From Deuterostichococcus epilithicus (Eukaryota > Chlorophyta > Trebouxiophyceae > Prasiolales > Stichococcaceae): DNA of 64,000 nt. Below the pieces are notes generated by a model. The model was not told where the DNA came from. It worked only from the letters and a program-made list of their open reading frames with translations, and did no database searches. A program made the translations under genes and the position numbers. This document shows positions 10,751 to 23,098 of this stretch, one piece after another (the stretch's first letter is position 1; the number at the start of each line of letters is the position of its first letter). Location: contig JAVTLE010000021.1 in NCBI GenBank assembly GCA_033439295.1, positions 2,852,009 through 2,916,008 on the forward strand, written 5' to 3'.

Positions 10751-13538
10751 ATGGCACCACCAACCATCCCGATGCGCCCGCTAGGCACGCAGGGCCTGAT
10801 GGCGTCTGCGCAGGGTCTCGGATGCAGTAAGTGTGATTTAGTCACATTGACAGTTACTCGGTTCTTGTCTTGTTCTGCCTTTCTTGGCGCAGCCTCTGCG
10901 TGTTTGCATGCAGAAATCCGCATAACTGCCTGTTCCTTCCAATACATCTAGGCAATGGCGCATCAGTACGTACCCCCTCAACTGAGATCGTGTCAAGTTT
11001 TATCATTTGGGAGCCGGTCAGAGCTTTAGTTGGTCTGTTACTATGGCGCCACCACAGCACACAGTGCACGTTCACGGCAGCCGCTGTGGTCTCTGCAGTG
11101 TGTCTGCCGGCCTCCATATATAACGATGAAAAGTTTTCAGAGGAGGAGAACCTGAAGGTGCTCGTTCGTGCGCACGATCTGGGCGTCACCATGCTCGACA
11201 CTGCCGGTATGGACATTTGTAGCCCCACCATCCTCGGGCCTGCTTCACCCAGCTCTCTACCCACTTCGTTCCATGCATCCCGACGCATTGAAATTGCATT
11301 GACAGCCGCTTTGTATTCACGTGCAGACATCTATGGTATGGGCGCCAGCGAGCACCTTCTTGGTGAGCACTACCACTGCTAGCCTGCCGTGCTCCCTCAG
11401 CGGCGCCGCCAGCCCTGTTTCTTCGATATGCTGAGGTTGCCTGTTGGTGCTTCTGGTCGGAATGGTGTTGGGTAGTCATGACTTCACACAACCTAGCTGA
11501 GAAACAACATATACATGCAGTCTGACCTGTCGTTGTTGACGCACCGCAGCCAAGGCGCTGCAGGGGGACGCCCGGCACAAGTACGTCATCGCTACGAAAT
11601 TTGCCTACGTCTTCGATGCAGACTACAATATTAGTCTGCGTGGCGACCCTTCGTACGTTAAGTGAGTCCCTTCTGGCGCCAGCTCCGCCTTTGCAGATGT
11701 GTGACGCCATCTCGTGCATCTTTGTTTACACCGTGTGCACCTCCAAGTTGCATGATCGGGCCGGGATATGCTGCGACATTATCGAGATTGATCAATTATG
11801 CACGATGACGAAGCTGTGCTTCTTATTGCAGGGACGCATGCGAGAAATCGCTGGCGGCACTGGGCATCGACACCATCGACTTGTACTACCAGCATCGCGT
11901 CTCCGACACCCCCATAGAGGAGACTGTCAAGGCCATGGCGGTATGCTGCTAGGATCTGCGCTCGTCNCATCTCAGTCACCCCCCTCCTTTTCTTGCAGCC
12001 GACACATAGCCTACTGCGTCGAATGATCGGCGGCAGCTGCCCCCAGCAGCTGGGTTGCATGAGCATGTGCTGATGCAAGAGGAACTCCAGCCTCAGCTGC
12101 TGGCAACTTGTGCCCGTGAATAACCGTTGTCATTATCGGAGGAGCATGCTTATCGTTGTGCCGCAGATGCTGGTGAAGGAGGGTCGAGTACAGTACCTAG
12201 GCCTCAGTGAAGTTTCCCCTGAAGAGTTGCGCCGGGCACACGCAGTGCACCCCATCTCTGCAGTGCAGCTGGAGTGGTCCCTGTGGGAGCGCTCCGCCGA
12301 GGTGCGCACTAACACTTTCTGTGTAGCTATGTTTCGCCTCTCACTGGCACGGCGGGCCAAGACTGCATGCCTATGTCGTAATGGCGTCGTGTGTCACCAA
12401 GGCGTGACATGCTTCCTGGTGCACACTGCACACCGCGGCAGCGCCCAGTAGTACTTCACATTGCAGTTCCTTACCTGCCCGACTCACAGAGAGCGTGCGC
12501 CCCAATGCTGATGTATGCTAGCGTTGGCTTTGCAGCGCGACATCATCCCAACCTGCCGGGAGTTGGGCGTCGGCATCGTAGCCTACTCGCCGCTGGGCCG
12601 CGGCTTCCTCACCGGCCAGGTCAAGAGCCGCGCCGACTTGCCCGAGAGCGACTGGCGACTGCAGCTGCCCCGCTTTAGCGAGGAGAACTTCGACAAGGTG
12701 CGGATTTCGACGAGGTGCACTCCTCAAAGCCTCTGGCGCCGTCTGCGAGTTTGGTGCCCCAGAGAACACTGCAAACGCGCGTATATATGTATATATACTG
12801 ATAACAAAAATTCTGACACCTCTTGCATAATCATGCCCACAGAACCTTGAGCTGGTGAGGAAGGTGGAGCAAATGGCGGCGAAGAAGGGCGTCACGCCCG
12901 GCCAGATTGCCCTGGGCTGGCTGCACGCGCAGGGAGATGACGTCTTCCCGGTGAGCAAAAGCACTCCAGGGTATCATTACAGGCTCCCCGCAGCTGGCTG
13001 CCACCTTCAGTGTTGCCGTCCTGTGTGACCATGAGGACGCAGATATTCGCCTCTCTAATAAATTCCACAGTGTCATGACTGGAGGTGAGCGGAGGCCAGC
13101 GCCACTTTCACGATGTTGGTTGCAGAGCATGTGGTCTGTGTTGTACCTGCAGATCCCGGGCACTCGGCGCATCGAGCGGCTGGAGGAGAATGCGGGCGGT
13201 TTTGCCATCAAGCTGTCCGCAGCGGACCTAGCTGAGATTGACGCTGCCTTCCCTGATGACATCGCCATTGGGGACAGGTGTACTGGCACATTGACCTTGA
13301 GTCCTTGCATCTGCTTTCGATGGTGTCCGAGCAAGTGTGAACCGTCGCAGAGCAGCATCTGCAGTGCGGCGGCGGTCCAAACATTCCTTGTGCCACTGTT
13401 TGCTGCAGGAGTGTGTGCCACCAGGTTATCAGCCGCCTGCGGTGCAGTAGTGCTGCACACAAAAGGAAACCTCGTTTACAATGCCGCAGGTACCCAAAGG
13501 AGCACATGGAGGCTCTGCACGACAGCAGGAAAGTCTGA
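10751..13538 (+). CDS. Aldo/keto reductase, copy 2 (10 exons)
   Basis: Tandem paralogue of the gene at 7089. Exons: 10751-10826, 11099-11206, 11327-11362, 11550-11661, 11832-11940, 12167-12301, 12536-12697, 12843-12950, 13153-13277, 13490-13538; 339 aa. It keeps the Asp/Tyr/Lys/His tetrad (MLDTADIYG, IATKFA, LYYQHR) and [11 protein letters not shown]. Nine of its introns match those of copy 1. The tenth position, inside [13 protein letters not shown], is continuous here. Exon 3 uses a normal GTGAGC donor where copy 1 has GC. Parts of intron 7 (12698-12745) still resemble the matching copy 1 intron (9044-9092), so the duplication is not ancient. An ambiguous base (N) lies in an intron at 11967. 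It is convergent with the trpA homologue. Confidence 0.92.
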
Positions 13539-13870
13539 TGATATACAGAGTTCTGGAACGCATGTTCTGGATCAGATGGTGCTAGTGTAGCACGAGCAGG
13601 TAGTCGGAGAAGTGGTGCTTGCGCAGGATGGTTTTGTCATCGCCTCATGGTTGCATGTGGCGCGCACTGGAAAAAAACCCTCACGCTGGATCTTGTCACA
13701 TGAGCCTGCCTTTGAAGCATGATCCTGGACAACTGCAGGTTGCAGTTTATTCCTCCTACCGACCGCATAGCAGACTCCGCTTGAAACACCCATTCCTGCC
13801 ACTTTACAATAGCATGAGCTGCAGCTAATGCTAGCCCCAACAACCGCTTGCCCGATGTCTGGCAGGCTCC
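13539..13870. terminator. Convergent 3' region AKR2 / tryptophan synthase alpha
   Basis: 3' flanks of two genes that meet tail to tail. On the minus strand TGTAA (plus-strand TTACA, 13804-13808) lies 63 nt after the tryptophan synthase stop and is a likely poly(A) signal. No clear signal is seen for AKR2. Confidence 0.5.
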
Positions 13871-16464
13871 TCAAAGCGATGAGCTGATGCTGCTCGCCAG
13901 CTTCGACAACGCCTCCAAGCCCTCCTCCTGCGTAAACAGAGAGAGGCGTTCAGCAATGCACTTTGCTCGTTCTGCTCATTCCGATTTCCTGCCCGGCAGC
14001 TGCAGCACAGGAGATGTCCCGCCAAGGGCCTCGGCATACTGGGCCGCGTGTGGCCCATAGCAGATACACATGGTGCGGCGCCTGACCTTGGATGGCGCCT
14101 CGCCAAGGGCCTTCACTAGCGCGCTGCCAACAATAACACCGTCAGCACCCCACGCCGCCAGCTCCTTCGCCTGGGCAGTTGTCAATCGAGCGGGCAGCTG
14201 AGCGCATCGGTAGATACTGACTGCTTCTTGACTGCCCATTCCTTCGTGATGCACCACGCCATGCAGCTTGAGCAAACGATGCGGGCATGCGTCAGCAGCT
14301 GAGGCCCGCTGAGCACGGGTCATCATGACACCATGCCTGAGGAGCGAGATAGGCTCAGGCTGTGCGGGTCTGTGCGATGCACCTGGTCGGGGCCGGAGAC
14401 GCCAAAGCCGACGCAGATGGCCTTGTTGGTGGCCTCCCGCAGCGAGGAAATCAGGCCCTCCACCCGCGCCTCTGTTTTGGTCCTCGCGCCCGTCACGCCT
14501 GCGGCGGCAGTGGGGTTCCGGCACAATCTGCTTCAGGAGGGAAGGTATGGCAGCATGGGAGGGGCCTCTCGGAACAGTCGCCTGGCATCCTGGGAACCAG
14601 GATGCATCAGCGAGTGCCAACGAGGTGGACGAATGTGTGAGGGAGCTGGAAAGTGCGCTCAGACAGTGCTCTGAAACAAAGAATGATGTCACGTTGCAGC
14701 CCCGCCTGTCACAGCGAAAGCCTCGTTCGAGTGGTTTGCTTCATTGCGCAGCTCCCAGTACTCAACAACCGTATCAAACTGCCAGTTGACACAGCGTCAT
14801 CAAGAATGCAAGGTGTCGCCTTGTCGCCCAGTGCCAGCCCCGACATCACCGAGCAGCCTGACGGCACGCCAAGCACATCTGCATGCTTGCAGTCCGGCCA
14901 GGGGCTAAGAGAACAGGAGGATTGCGCTCCCACCTGCGACGGAGACCAGGTAGACGAAGCCCTGGCTGAGGGCGGCAATGCGCTTCGCGCGCTCGATGGG
15001 CGTTGTGGGCGTCGTGAGCATCACCAGCTCCAGCCCCGCGCCTTCCGCCGCCGCCCGGATGACGTCAGTCTCCTCCAGTGGGAGGTCCGGCACCAGCAGA
15101 CCTGTTAGCACAAGGCAATGGCCATCTGGCATCCAGCCTCGCGCGTATTCGACCCCTGACTTGATGGCTCCGATGTTTCATGGGACGTGTCGCTGGCCGG
15201 TTGCCGTTGCGCCACCAAAAAGAGGGGCGAAGTGTCAAGTTGGAGATGTATTGAAAGTTGTATAATGCAGTTGCAGATGGCGGCCGCGACCGTTTCGAGG
15301 TGATGTGGCGGCTGCAGTGCTGCACTGGCTCTGGCTGCAGGGACGACCCATAACTGCATCATGCTGAAGCAGCAGGCTGTCTTATTGCGGATCTGGCAAG
15401 ACGAATGGACAGAAGCGCTCCTCACCCGATGCGCCGGCGTCGCGCGCCTGCGCGCAGAAGTTTTCCGGCCCCCGCGCCATGATCGGATTGTAGTACGTAA
15501 ACATGACGACTGGCGCCCGCAAGCGCGGCGAGACGCCCTTGAGCATCGCCAAGACCCTGTCGAGGGTCGTGCCGGCTTCCAGCGCCCGAGTTGATGCCGC
15601 CTGGATGACCGGTCCGTCTGCCAGCGGGTCCTGTGAATTAAGCCTCATGTCAGCGTAACTTCGGAGGCAAAGGCGCTCGCCTGTCACATGGTGGAGTAAG
15701 GAGGGCGACTATCAACCGATTGGAAGGGCCACAGGCAGCCGCAGCACCAATATTGGCGCAGGAGCATCGCTGGAAGCAGCAGGCAGACTGCAACCTTGCA
15801 GCAGGACCAACCTAGAACGCGCCGATGCTGGTGGAGTACAGGCTTGCTCACCGAGTACGGCACGCCGAGCTCGATGACGGTGGCACCTGCTGCGTCCAGC
15901 CGCTCCAATGCTACCGCTGTGGTGTCCAGGTCAGGGTCGCCCGCTGTGATGAAGGGTATGAAAGCAACCCTGCACACCCAGCATGGTCCTAGCAGGCGTG
16001 CTGCATTCTACCAAGTCAATCCAACAACAGTATGGGCCAGGCGTGTCAAGACGCTCATGCTGAACAGTTGCAGGATGACAGCCACGAAGTCGTGTGTTGG
16101 TGCTTGAGGCAAGAATCGGCAAAGCTCAGCGGCACCAGGTCGACGAATATTGATACGTGGCAGTCCAGTCTCACTTTTTCTGCTGCCGGAGCTCGTCCAA
16201 GCGTCCGCTGACGGACTGCCTTTCAGCGGCTACAGCCGCCATGATGGGCCCTGCTCTCTGCCGTGTGCAGCAAAGGGACGGCCTGCTCCAGAACAACCTC
16301 TGCGATCGCCTGCTGGAGCCGCTGTCTGCAGGAGCTGCACCGCCGCAGTCACGCGGAGCTGCACCCCGAATGGAACACTGCACCAGAGGCGCAGGCTCGC
16401 TGATGCACCGCGAGGTGGTCGCGCACCCAACTGCAGAGCACCGAGATGAAAGGAAGGACGCCAT
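13871..16464 (-). CDS. TSA1: Tryptophan synthase alpha chain, plastid (7 exons)
   Basis: Cleaves indole-3-glycerol phosphate to indole, which the beta chain joins to serine; the last steps of tryptophan synthesis, in the chloroplast. Exons: 16175-16464, 15852-15969, 15426-15630, 14934-15101, 14383-14498, 14087-14170, 13871-13927; 345 aa. About 80 N-terminal residues rich in Ser, Arg, Ala and Cys form a transit peptide (start [13 protein letters not shown]; 16485 is an in-frame upstream ATG). The catalytic residues are present: Glu130 in VIELGVPYS and Asp141 in DPLADGP. Other family blocks are [50 protein letters not shown] and [13 protein letters not shown]. All splice phases agree. Likely of plastid (cyanobacterial) ancestry, as in plants. 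Confidence 0.95.
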
Positions 16465-16933
16465 GTAAGCTGATCTCGGGAGCACTGCAAGCGAGTCACT
16501 GCGGCGACACGCAGATGATTGCCGTGCATGATCTGCCTACAACAGGGTCACTGCAGGGCGGGCTTGGAACTTGTGCCTTCTTGGTTCTTGCAAGAATGGC
16601 AGGGTGCCTAGTCGCTGGATGCACTGTACTTCCAGAACCTGAGCGCCTCCTACGATCTCTTTTGGAGATCAATGCTACAAGACATGTGTTGCAGACCATC
16701 TGCAGTCTCAAAACAGCTGGGCATTATGCATGTGGTATGAGCGGAGCAGCGGGATCTGAAGTCACAAGTTCTGCTTAGAGAGCCCAAAGACCAAGCAATT
16801 GCCTTGGTGGTTGAACCCCAGGAGCTTGCGTGCAATGGTTGCGGCCAGCTGCCTGGAAGCTCTTTCCCTCCGATGTGGACGAGTGCCAGCCCTTGCCGCA
16901 AGCAAGCTGGCTTGGTGTGCCATCCTGTCTGCC
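16465..16933. other. Spacer between two minus-strand genes
   Basis: Holds the upstream region of the tryptophan synthase gene and the 3' flank of the next minus-strand gene. No coding exon, RNA gene or repeat recognised. Confidence 0.4.
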
Positions 16934-18454
16934 TCAGATGGACTTCTTCTCGGCCTCGCGCTTGTCCAATACCGCGCCGATGGCGGCCAGCCACGCGGCG
17001 ACGGTCAGCACGCGCGGCAGCACCAGGGACAGCACTGGCGCGTGGCCCAGCACCTCCACAATGACTGTGCCGACGCCGATGACAGCCACCACGCTGGTGA
17101 TGGGCAGCTTCGGCAGCCCCTTGTCGCCTGACGCCCACCTGCAATGCGTGCGGTTGTCTCCGTTCGGAGGGTCCATCTGTCCATCCGAATGGGCGGCCCT
17201 ACTTACGGCGCATAGGTGCTACATGCGACTGTCACCCTCTTGTCAGCCCCTGGGGTCCGTGAGCTGCGCTGCTGGCAACCAAAGGGAGCAATCAGATGCG
17301 CACCCGGCGCCCGAGGAGGAGTCGTTGGTGGTGTCGATGACAGACAGCGCTGTAGGAATGATCCTTGTGAAGGGCACCCGCACCGCCGCCCGCACATCGT
17401 CCGCCTGTGTTGCCAGAGCAGACGTGCTGAGAACAGGCATAAGGCCAGCTCCCAGAGCTGCGCCTGCAGCGCACCCTTGCTCTGGCAGCCTGCGCAGCCG
17501 CCCGCCACTTGCTATGAACGATCTCCCAGAGTTCCCACACCTTGGTCCATCTGCTGCCAGCGCCTCGCCGCAAGCCCAGACCGCATCGGCAGCACCGAGC
17601 AGGGGCAGTCAAGAGCCGATCGGCACATCTGGGAGCTTCCCAACAAACATCCCACCTTCTTGGCGTTGAGGATGGTGCCGGAGGGCGCGAGCGTTTTGGG
17701 GTCCACGCTGGGCGACGACAGCACCAGGGTCATGAGGTAGGCGACGCCCGCCGCCGCGCCGGCGGGCTCCGTCAGCAGCGCCACCAGCGCGCCGACGCCG
17801 GGAACGGAGCGCAGCACCGCGTCCGCCACCAGCGCTGCGCCGATGGGCGCCAGCCCCTCTGGCGTCTGCAGTCCACCGGAGCCCGCTGGTCAATACCTGC
17901 TGGTCGGTGCGCCCGGTCGGTGCTGTGCCACCACGAAAGAATACTGCTGAACAGCGCCGCTGGTCGTTGCTGCTTGGTCGGTGTCGCGCCACCGGGAGAG
18001 GGGGACAAGCAGCCGGTTCGAGCACTGCAATCTTGCTGACGCCGGTGCAGCATTCTCAGCACAGCATGTAGACAACAGTTGGCAGCTGTCTCACCTGCAG
18101 GCGCTCGATCTCGTCGTCACGGTTTTCGGAGGTGAAGGTCGTGACCGCTGTCACAGCTGCTGCGCCCACGCTGCTGCCAAGGATCTCCAAGAGCAGGTTC
18201 CCGGCCCGGCACTGCAGCTGCCCGCGGGCGCGTGGCGCCGCCTGTGATGCCCTCGCTGTGCGGAAGGGCTGGGTTGACCGCCGCTGCAGGCCGCTGCAGC
18301 AGCAGTGGCGGCCGGACTAGTCCAAGCAAGGAAAGTGGAAGGATATGCGAACATTGCATCAGCGAGGGGCACTCGCAAGCCGCTGCAGATGAGGGCGCAG
18401 CAGTTGACCGCACCTGAGGCTGGACGTCTGCCCGCAAAGCAGCGCTGACGACAT
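16934..18454 (-). CDS. Plastid-targeted membrane protein of unknown function (5 exons)
   Basis: I do not recognise the family with certainty. Exons: 18414-18454, 18095-18293, 17656-17865, 17304-17404, 16934-17138; 251 aa with every phase consistent. The start MSSALLCGQ is followed by a Ser/Arg/Ala-rich stretch of about 45 residues that looks like a transit peptide. Four hydrophobic segments follow: around LLLEILGSSVG, around VGALVALLTEPAGAAAG, SVVAVIGVGTVIVEVLG and LVLPRVLTVAAWLAAIG. A conserved-looking hydrophilic centre contains RVPFTRIIPTALSVIDTTND. The protein ends in a charged DKREAEKK tail. A role in a plastid membrane is inferred from the targeting signal and helices only. The first exon was chosen because its phase-2 donor joins the phase of exon 2; it is the least certain part. 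Confidence 0.78.
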
Positions 18455-19048
18455 GTTCAACCTTCTGCAGGAATAGTTGATTGAAAGTCAGCTCGGTAAC
18501 GGCAGCAGCAGCATTACAAATCGGCATGGTCGGTGCGATTGCTTGCAGCCTCCCAACTTCTCGCCGCAATCCCGAATTTGCAAAGTTGGTTGGAGATCAA
18601 AAATATAAATCCTTTGGACAAGCATCTCGAGCTCTAGTCCTTTCGATGCCAACAAGCACACTATGTCGGCATTTGGCCAGAAGCTGGAATCACCTGGTCA
18701 CGATCGGCGCAGATCCCGGAGAGCTCGCAGGTGGCGATCAACGACCACGCTACAACAACGCTGAAGCAGGAATGTGCGTGAGCGAATTTGGAGTCCAAGC
18801 AACCGGGGCAGAAAACTTCATATCTAATCCTGCGGGATCTGCGATCTTTGCCGAAACGAGATTGGCGGGAGCTGCCTCATCATACTTCCTAATTGATCAA
18901 TTCACGATGACAACATGTGGCTGACGAGGCTGACGTGTCTGGCTTCTTCTCCACAAGAAGGTGACCATGGGGCTTTTGGCTGCATGGACGGACGCCTTGC
19001 CGGGCTTGTCAGCCGCACCAGTCTTGTGCTAATTTCTGTCATATCGAC
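18455..19048. promoter_or_regulatory. Divergent promoter region, plastid membrane protein / bZIP-A
   Basis: Head-to-head spacer of 594 bp. An A/T-rich run near 18598-18610 reads as a TATA-like element on the minus strand, about 150 bp upstream of the membrane-protein start. Nothing else is recognised. Confidence 0.35.
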
Positions 19049-22000
19049 ATGACCACAGACGTGATGAACGTCGCTTATCTTGACACGCTCGCACAGCAAT
19101 TTCTGGACGGCTACGACCCATTGGCTTTCGGAATCGACTGCCTTGCCGGCGACAACTCCTTTCCACAGAGCCTTGAGCTGAGTGCCGATCATATAGACTC
19201 TCGAAGTCCAACGCATGTCAGTCAGGTCAGTCAGGCTCGCAATTTCATTCCCACCAAGCATGCTAAAGCGCACCATTGTAGGATTGTTTGTCCACGATTG
19301 CTAGCATCGGGTTAGTGCACGCCTATGGATGCACTGCACGCTGAGGCTTTAGCGTCTTGTCATGCGCTGCAGGGCGCCAGGCCTGCCGCCTTGCTGCGGC
19401 ACACCAGTTTCGCGTCAGACAGCAGCGGCGAGGCTCAGGACACCCCGCAGCAGGCGAAACTGGCGGGGCGTTCGTCGGGACCTGATCTGGCGGCAAGCAC
19501 GCAGCTGGCAAAGATCCGCGAGACCAGTCGCAAGGCTCAGCGACGGTATAGGGAACGCCAAAGGGTGGGTACTAGGGCTTCGAGGTGGATTCCTGGCATA
19601 ATGAAACCTGTGCTGGGAGCCAGCAGTCTATGCAACTGCGAGACGGTTGTGATACATTTTTTCCGCAGGAGAAGCTTCTGGCCGCCGAAAGCCGCGTTGT
19701 CGAGTTGAGCAGACAAGTCGAGGCGCTCCGCATGGAGAAGGCGAGTATCTCCCTTCTCAAGCCGCAGTATTGAGTTCCTGTGATACATCGGTGACGTCAT
19801 CGGCAGAGCGCCTGATCAGGCGTCAATGCACTTCCACAGGAGGTGCTGGCGTCTCAGGCGGGAATGGCGACAGAGTTGCTTGAGCGGTGCACCGATATGC
19901 AGCGGCAGCAGAAGGCGGTAGGGGGCACCTCCGTGGTGCAGGTGACCATTCGCTGCACCGAAGTGCGACGCCTCAGAAGCACCATGTCTGGTGCATCAGC
20001 GCACGTCCACCTGCGCAAGGCGGTGACGAACCCGGTTGAATGGCACATGCTCTGGACCTGGACTGGCTCACGAATGGTGCAGGTGCAGAAGAGTTCGTGG
20101 TGGCTGGATGAGGCGACGATGAACTTTATGATGGACAGCATGCGGCTTGACGGAAACCTGGTGGTGACTGTCGACAAGGATGAGCCTCGTTATGTATCCT
20201 ATAAAGAGGTGGGAGTAAAGCTCAAGTCTGTTGGCAGGTTCAAGGTTCATCTTCTGCTCGGATGCGGGTGAACACGACGCACGTCAACCACATCCTTGCT
20301 ACCGCCTGCTGCCTCTAAGCTGGTTCGACGTCGCAAAAAGCTTGAAGACCCAGCAAGGGAGCGACCACACCAGAACCTCACCTGCCCGCGCAGCTGTCGG
20401 AGCTGCCGCCCCCAGAGGTGGGCCGCCTCTGGCGCAGCTACCTCAACGCCTTCGCCGAGTGCCTGCTGCACTGGGGCGGGCAGCCGGCGTCGCCGGCGGG
20501 GCTGCGCCTCGAGCGGCTGTACTATGAGTCCGGGCTGCTGTGGGCCTCGGTACAAGTGACGCACCCCGACCGCCTCGAGGTATGCGGTCGGCCACCTTCC
20601 CTGCAGCGGCTGCATGGCACGTTCTCGGATGCCAGCCTCTTCTCGGCCACGCAAGGCCCAGGCATAAGCACACCTAGCGCTCATACCCGCACGTTGCCAG
20701 CTGCTGGATCTGCACCGTGGCTCGCTGCGGAGGACGCCGCTAGCGGGCATGCCCGCCGGCTGCTGCAGGCGCGGCATCCCTGCCGGGCGGTGCCCACGCC
20801 GTGCCATCTCAGTCACTCACCCACCTGCTGGCCACGCGCTCACAGGAGGTTCTGCGGTACCTGACGGCGGGCGACTCCGGGGGGACGCGGCTCAATGACT
20901 CGAAGCCCGACGAGGAGGACCGGCGGCTGGCGGCCGGCGCCCGCTTCTCCGCTGAGCAGCGGCAGGCAATGTGCGCGCTGCGGGTGCCGCTGTACGTGAA
21001 TCTCGGCCGCCTGAGCGCCCGCCGCACGGCGCTGACAGCGCAGCTGCAGGTGCGGCGTCCACCGCTGTGGCAATCACCAAAACCTGGTCCTGTGGCATGC
21101 CAGGCGGTAGTCATAGTCCACTTTTGAGCTTTGCTTGTCGTGTCCTGTTCCCAAGGATCCTGCAGTGCGTCCACAACAGCTGATTCGCCACAGGCTGCCA
21201 GCCAACACCATGCTGCAAGTCGCCATTGGTGATCTGAGCGCACGGCAACGCTGCAGCGCCACCAGGCGCACAGCCACCTCGTCTCAATGGTGGTCCAAGC
21301 GCTCCGCCTTACTGATGCAGGACGTGCTGCCCCCGCCAGGGGGCTCGTCCCCGTTGCCGGCCAGCTGCGATGCGGCGTGCACCACGGGCCGCTTTGGGCG
21401 CATCGTGGAAATCATGCGCGCGCTCAAGGACACCATGCGTGACGAGCATCAATCTTACCTGAAGGTGCGCTGCTGTGGATGTTACTCTGCAACTCAGGAT
21501 CGGAGAAGCACGTGGCTCGTCTCGTCCCTGCTTTAGCAATATGCTGTACCTCTGGCCCTCCCCTTTCTTGCCAGTGGTCTTTGGAAATGGATGGTGCAAT
21601 AGGGAGTCGAGTTGAAGGCCGCGTGACTGCTGGTGTTACTGCACAGGCCACCCTGATGATCTGGCGGCAGGTGATGCAGGAATTTTTGCGTTGCATTGAG
21701 TGTACACAACTTTCGCCAGCGAGAGTATGCATCGCGCCGCACTTCAAGCTATGCTCGTTTGCACCCTGCCCAACGTCTGGCCCGCATCTGATCACTTTGG
21801 TGTGCCTGTGCGCAGATATACTCCTGCTTCCAGGGTGCCTACCTCAACATCCAGGTGCGGCCTGCTGCCAATATACGCCGCCCGCGGACGCATTACACGC
21901 TGCCTGCGGATGTAGTTTGCACTCCAGACTTCACTCGCCAAACCCGTCGTCATGCAAACCCATCGTCACACAGCCGCGCCGAGCTGCCGTGCCTGAGAGC

Positions 22001-22574
22001 CTGCTGTGTGGCCTCTCTCGCAGTCATTCCCGTGCGCAGTCCGCATCTTCGCGATCGCAGGTGCGCTGTCTTCAAAGTGCATAAGCCAGCCTTTGCATGG
22101 ATAGCACCTGGGCTTCATCTCAAGGTGTTGATGCTGTGAAGCATTGCGGAGGGTCTTTGCAGAGCGTGAGATGCTCGTGTCATACTGAGCTGTCATGCCT
22201 GACGTGCTGCCGCTGCAGAGATGGTGGCGCTCGATGCAGGCGAGCCGAGCTCACAGGACCTGTTGCAGCTGGGCGCACAGGTGCTTTGGTTGAGCTCTTG
22301 CTGCGCAAGTCGAGTGACTGCCAGTGTCAGGATGTGTCGGTGCATTTCTTGGCTGTGGCGAGTCCGCACTGCTGCAGGGACTATGGCGCCCAACACTGTC
22401 CTGCTGGCAATCAAGCCAGCGACCCGCCCGCCTTGGCTGCCGCTCTGTGCAGACCGCGCTGCTCTTTGTCCTGGACAGGAGCCAGACGCAGAGCTGCTGT
22501 CGGTGGAAGACGCGCTGCCGCCATCCATGCGCAGGGAACGCATGCCACCGCCAGACGCAGGCCTGGCGATATAG
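19049..22574 (+). CDS. bZIP-type transcription regulator A (13 exons)
   Basis: Predicted DNA-binding dimer. Exons: 19049-19225, 19373-19564, 19669-19740, 19840-19917, 20093-20218, 20394-20579, 20846-21049, 21321-21464, 21647-21670, 21816-21854, 22024-22060, 22219-22280, 22479-22574; 478 aa. The basic region SRKAQRRYRERQR (about 111-123) leads into a zipper with leucines near 136, 143 and 150. The Asn that is invariant in most bZIPs is Ser here, and Tyr replaces the usual Ser/Cys, as Phe does in fungal Yap factors. After the zipper come about 300 residues of a mostly helical domain (WWLDEATMNFMMDSM, ECLLHWGGQPASPAG, LRVPLYVNLGRLSARR) shared only with the next gene, and an acidic/Pro-rich tail. 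A GC donor ends the exon at 19740. Exon 1 was chosen by its similarity to exon 1 of the paralogue. Confidence 0.82.
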
Positions 22575-23098
22575 GCAAGCGTTAGCGCGAAGGATCGAGA
22601 CAATGTGTGGAACTACCGGCACACCCACAAGTTAAAGTTTCTGTATGCGCAGTGCGGCTTCAGCGGAACGATTCAGAGAAGTTGCAGGTTGCACTCATAG
22701 CTCGAGCTTGAATATTCCTTCGCTATTGCGGATTGAACAAACGCCCTGCGGACAAACTAGAACAGCGTTTCAAACTTACTTGATCATCGCTGCATGTGGT
22801 GCCTGCCTCCACTGGCGCAGCCCCGTGACGAACCCCGTCGTACAATTGCTAATGCTGACCTGCCTGTGCTCGAAGTGTGACGGTGTGCACGGTCTGCAAT
22901 GCGTCATGTCCCACACAGGCGTTATTCCTGTATCATCACCATTACGTGGTCTTCATTCACGATAGCGGAATCTTCTACTCATTCTCACCTGTTCAGCTCT
23001 CAGCGAACGTTTTTGCATCCCGCTGGAAGGCCACTTGCAGAGGGCGTTGGCATCCTGACACCACATTCGTGGTGCATCCGTGGTACAGCCCTGCAGAC
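22575..23098. other. Spacer between the tandem bZIP genes
   Basis: 3' flank of bZIP-A and promoter of bZIP-B. No gene, RNA or repeat recognised. Confidence 0.4.
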
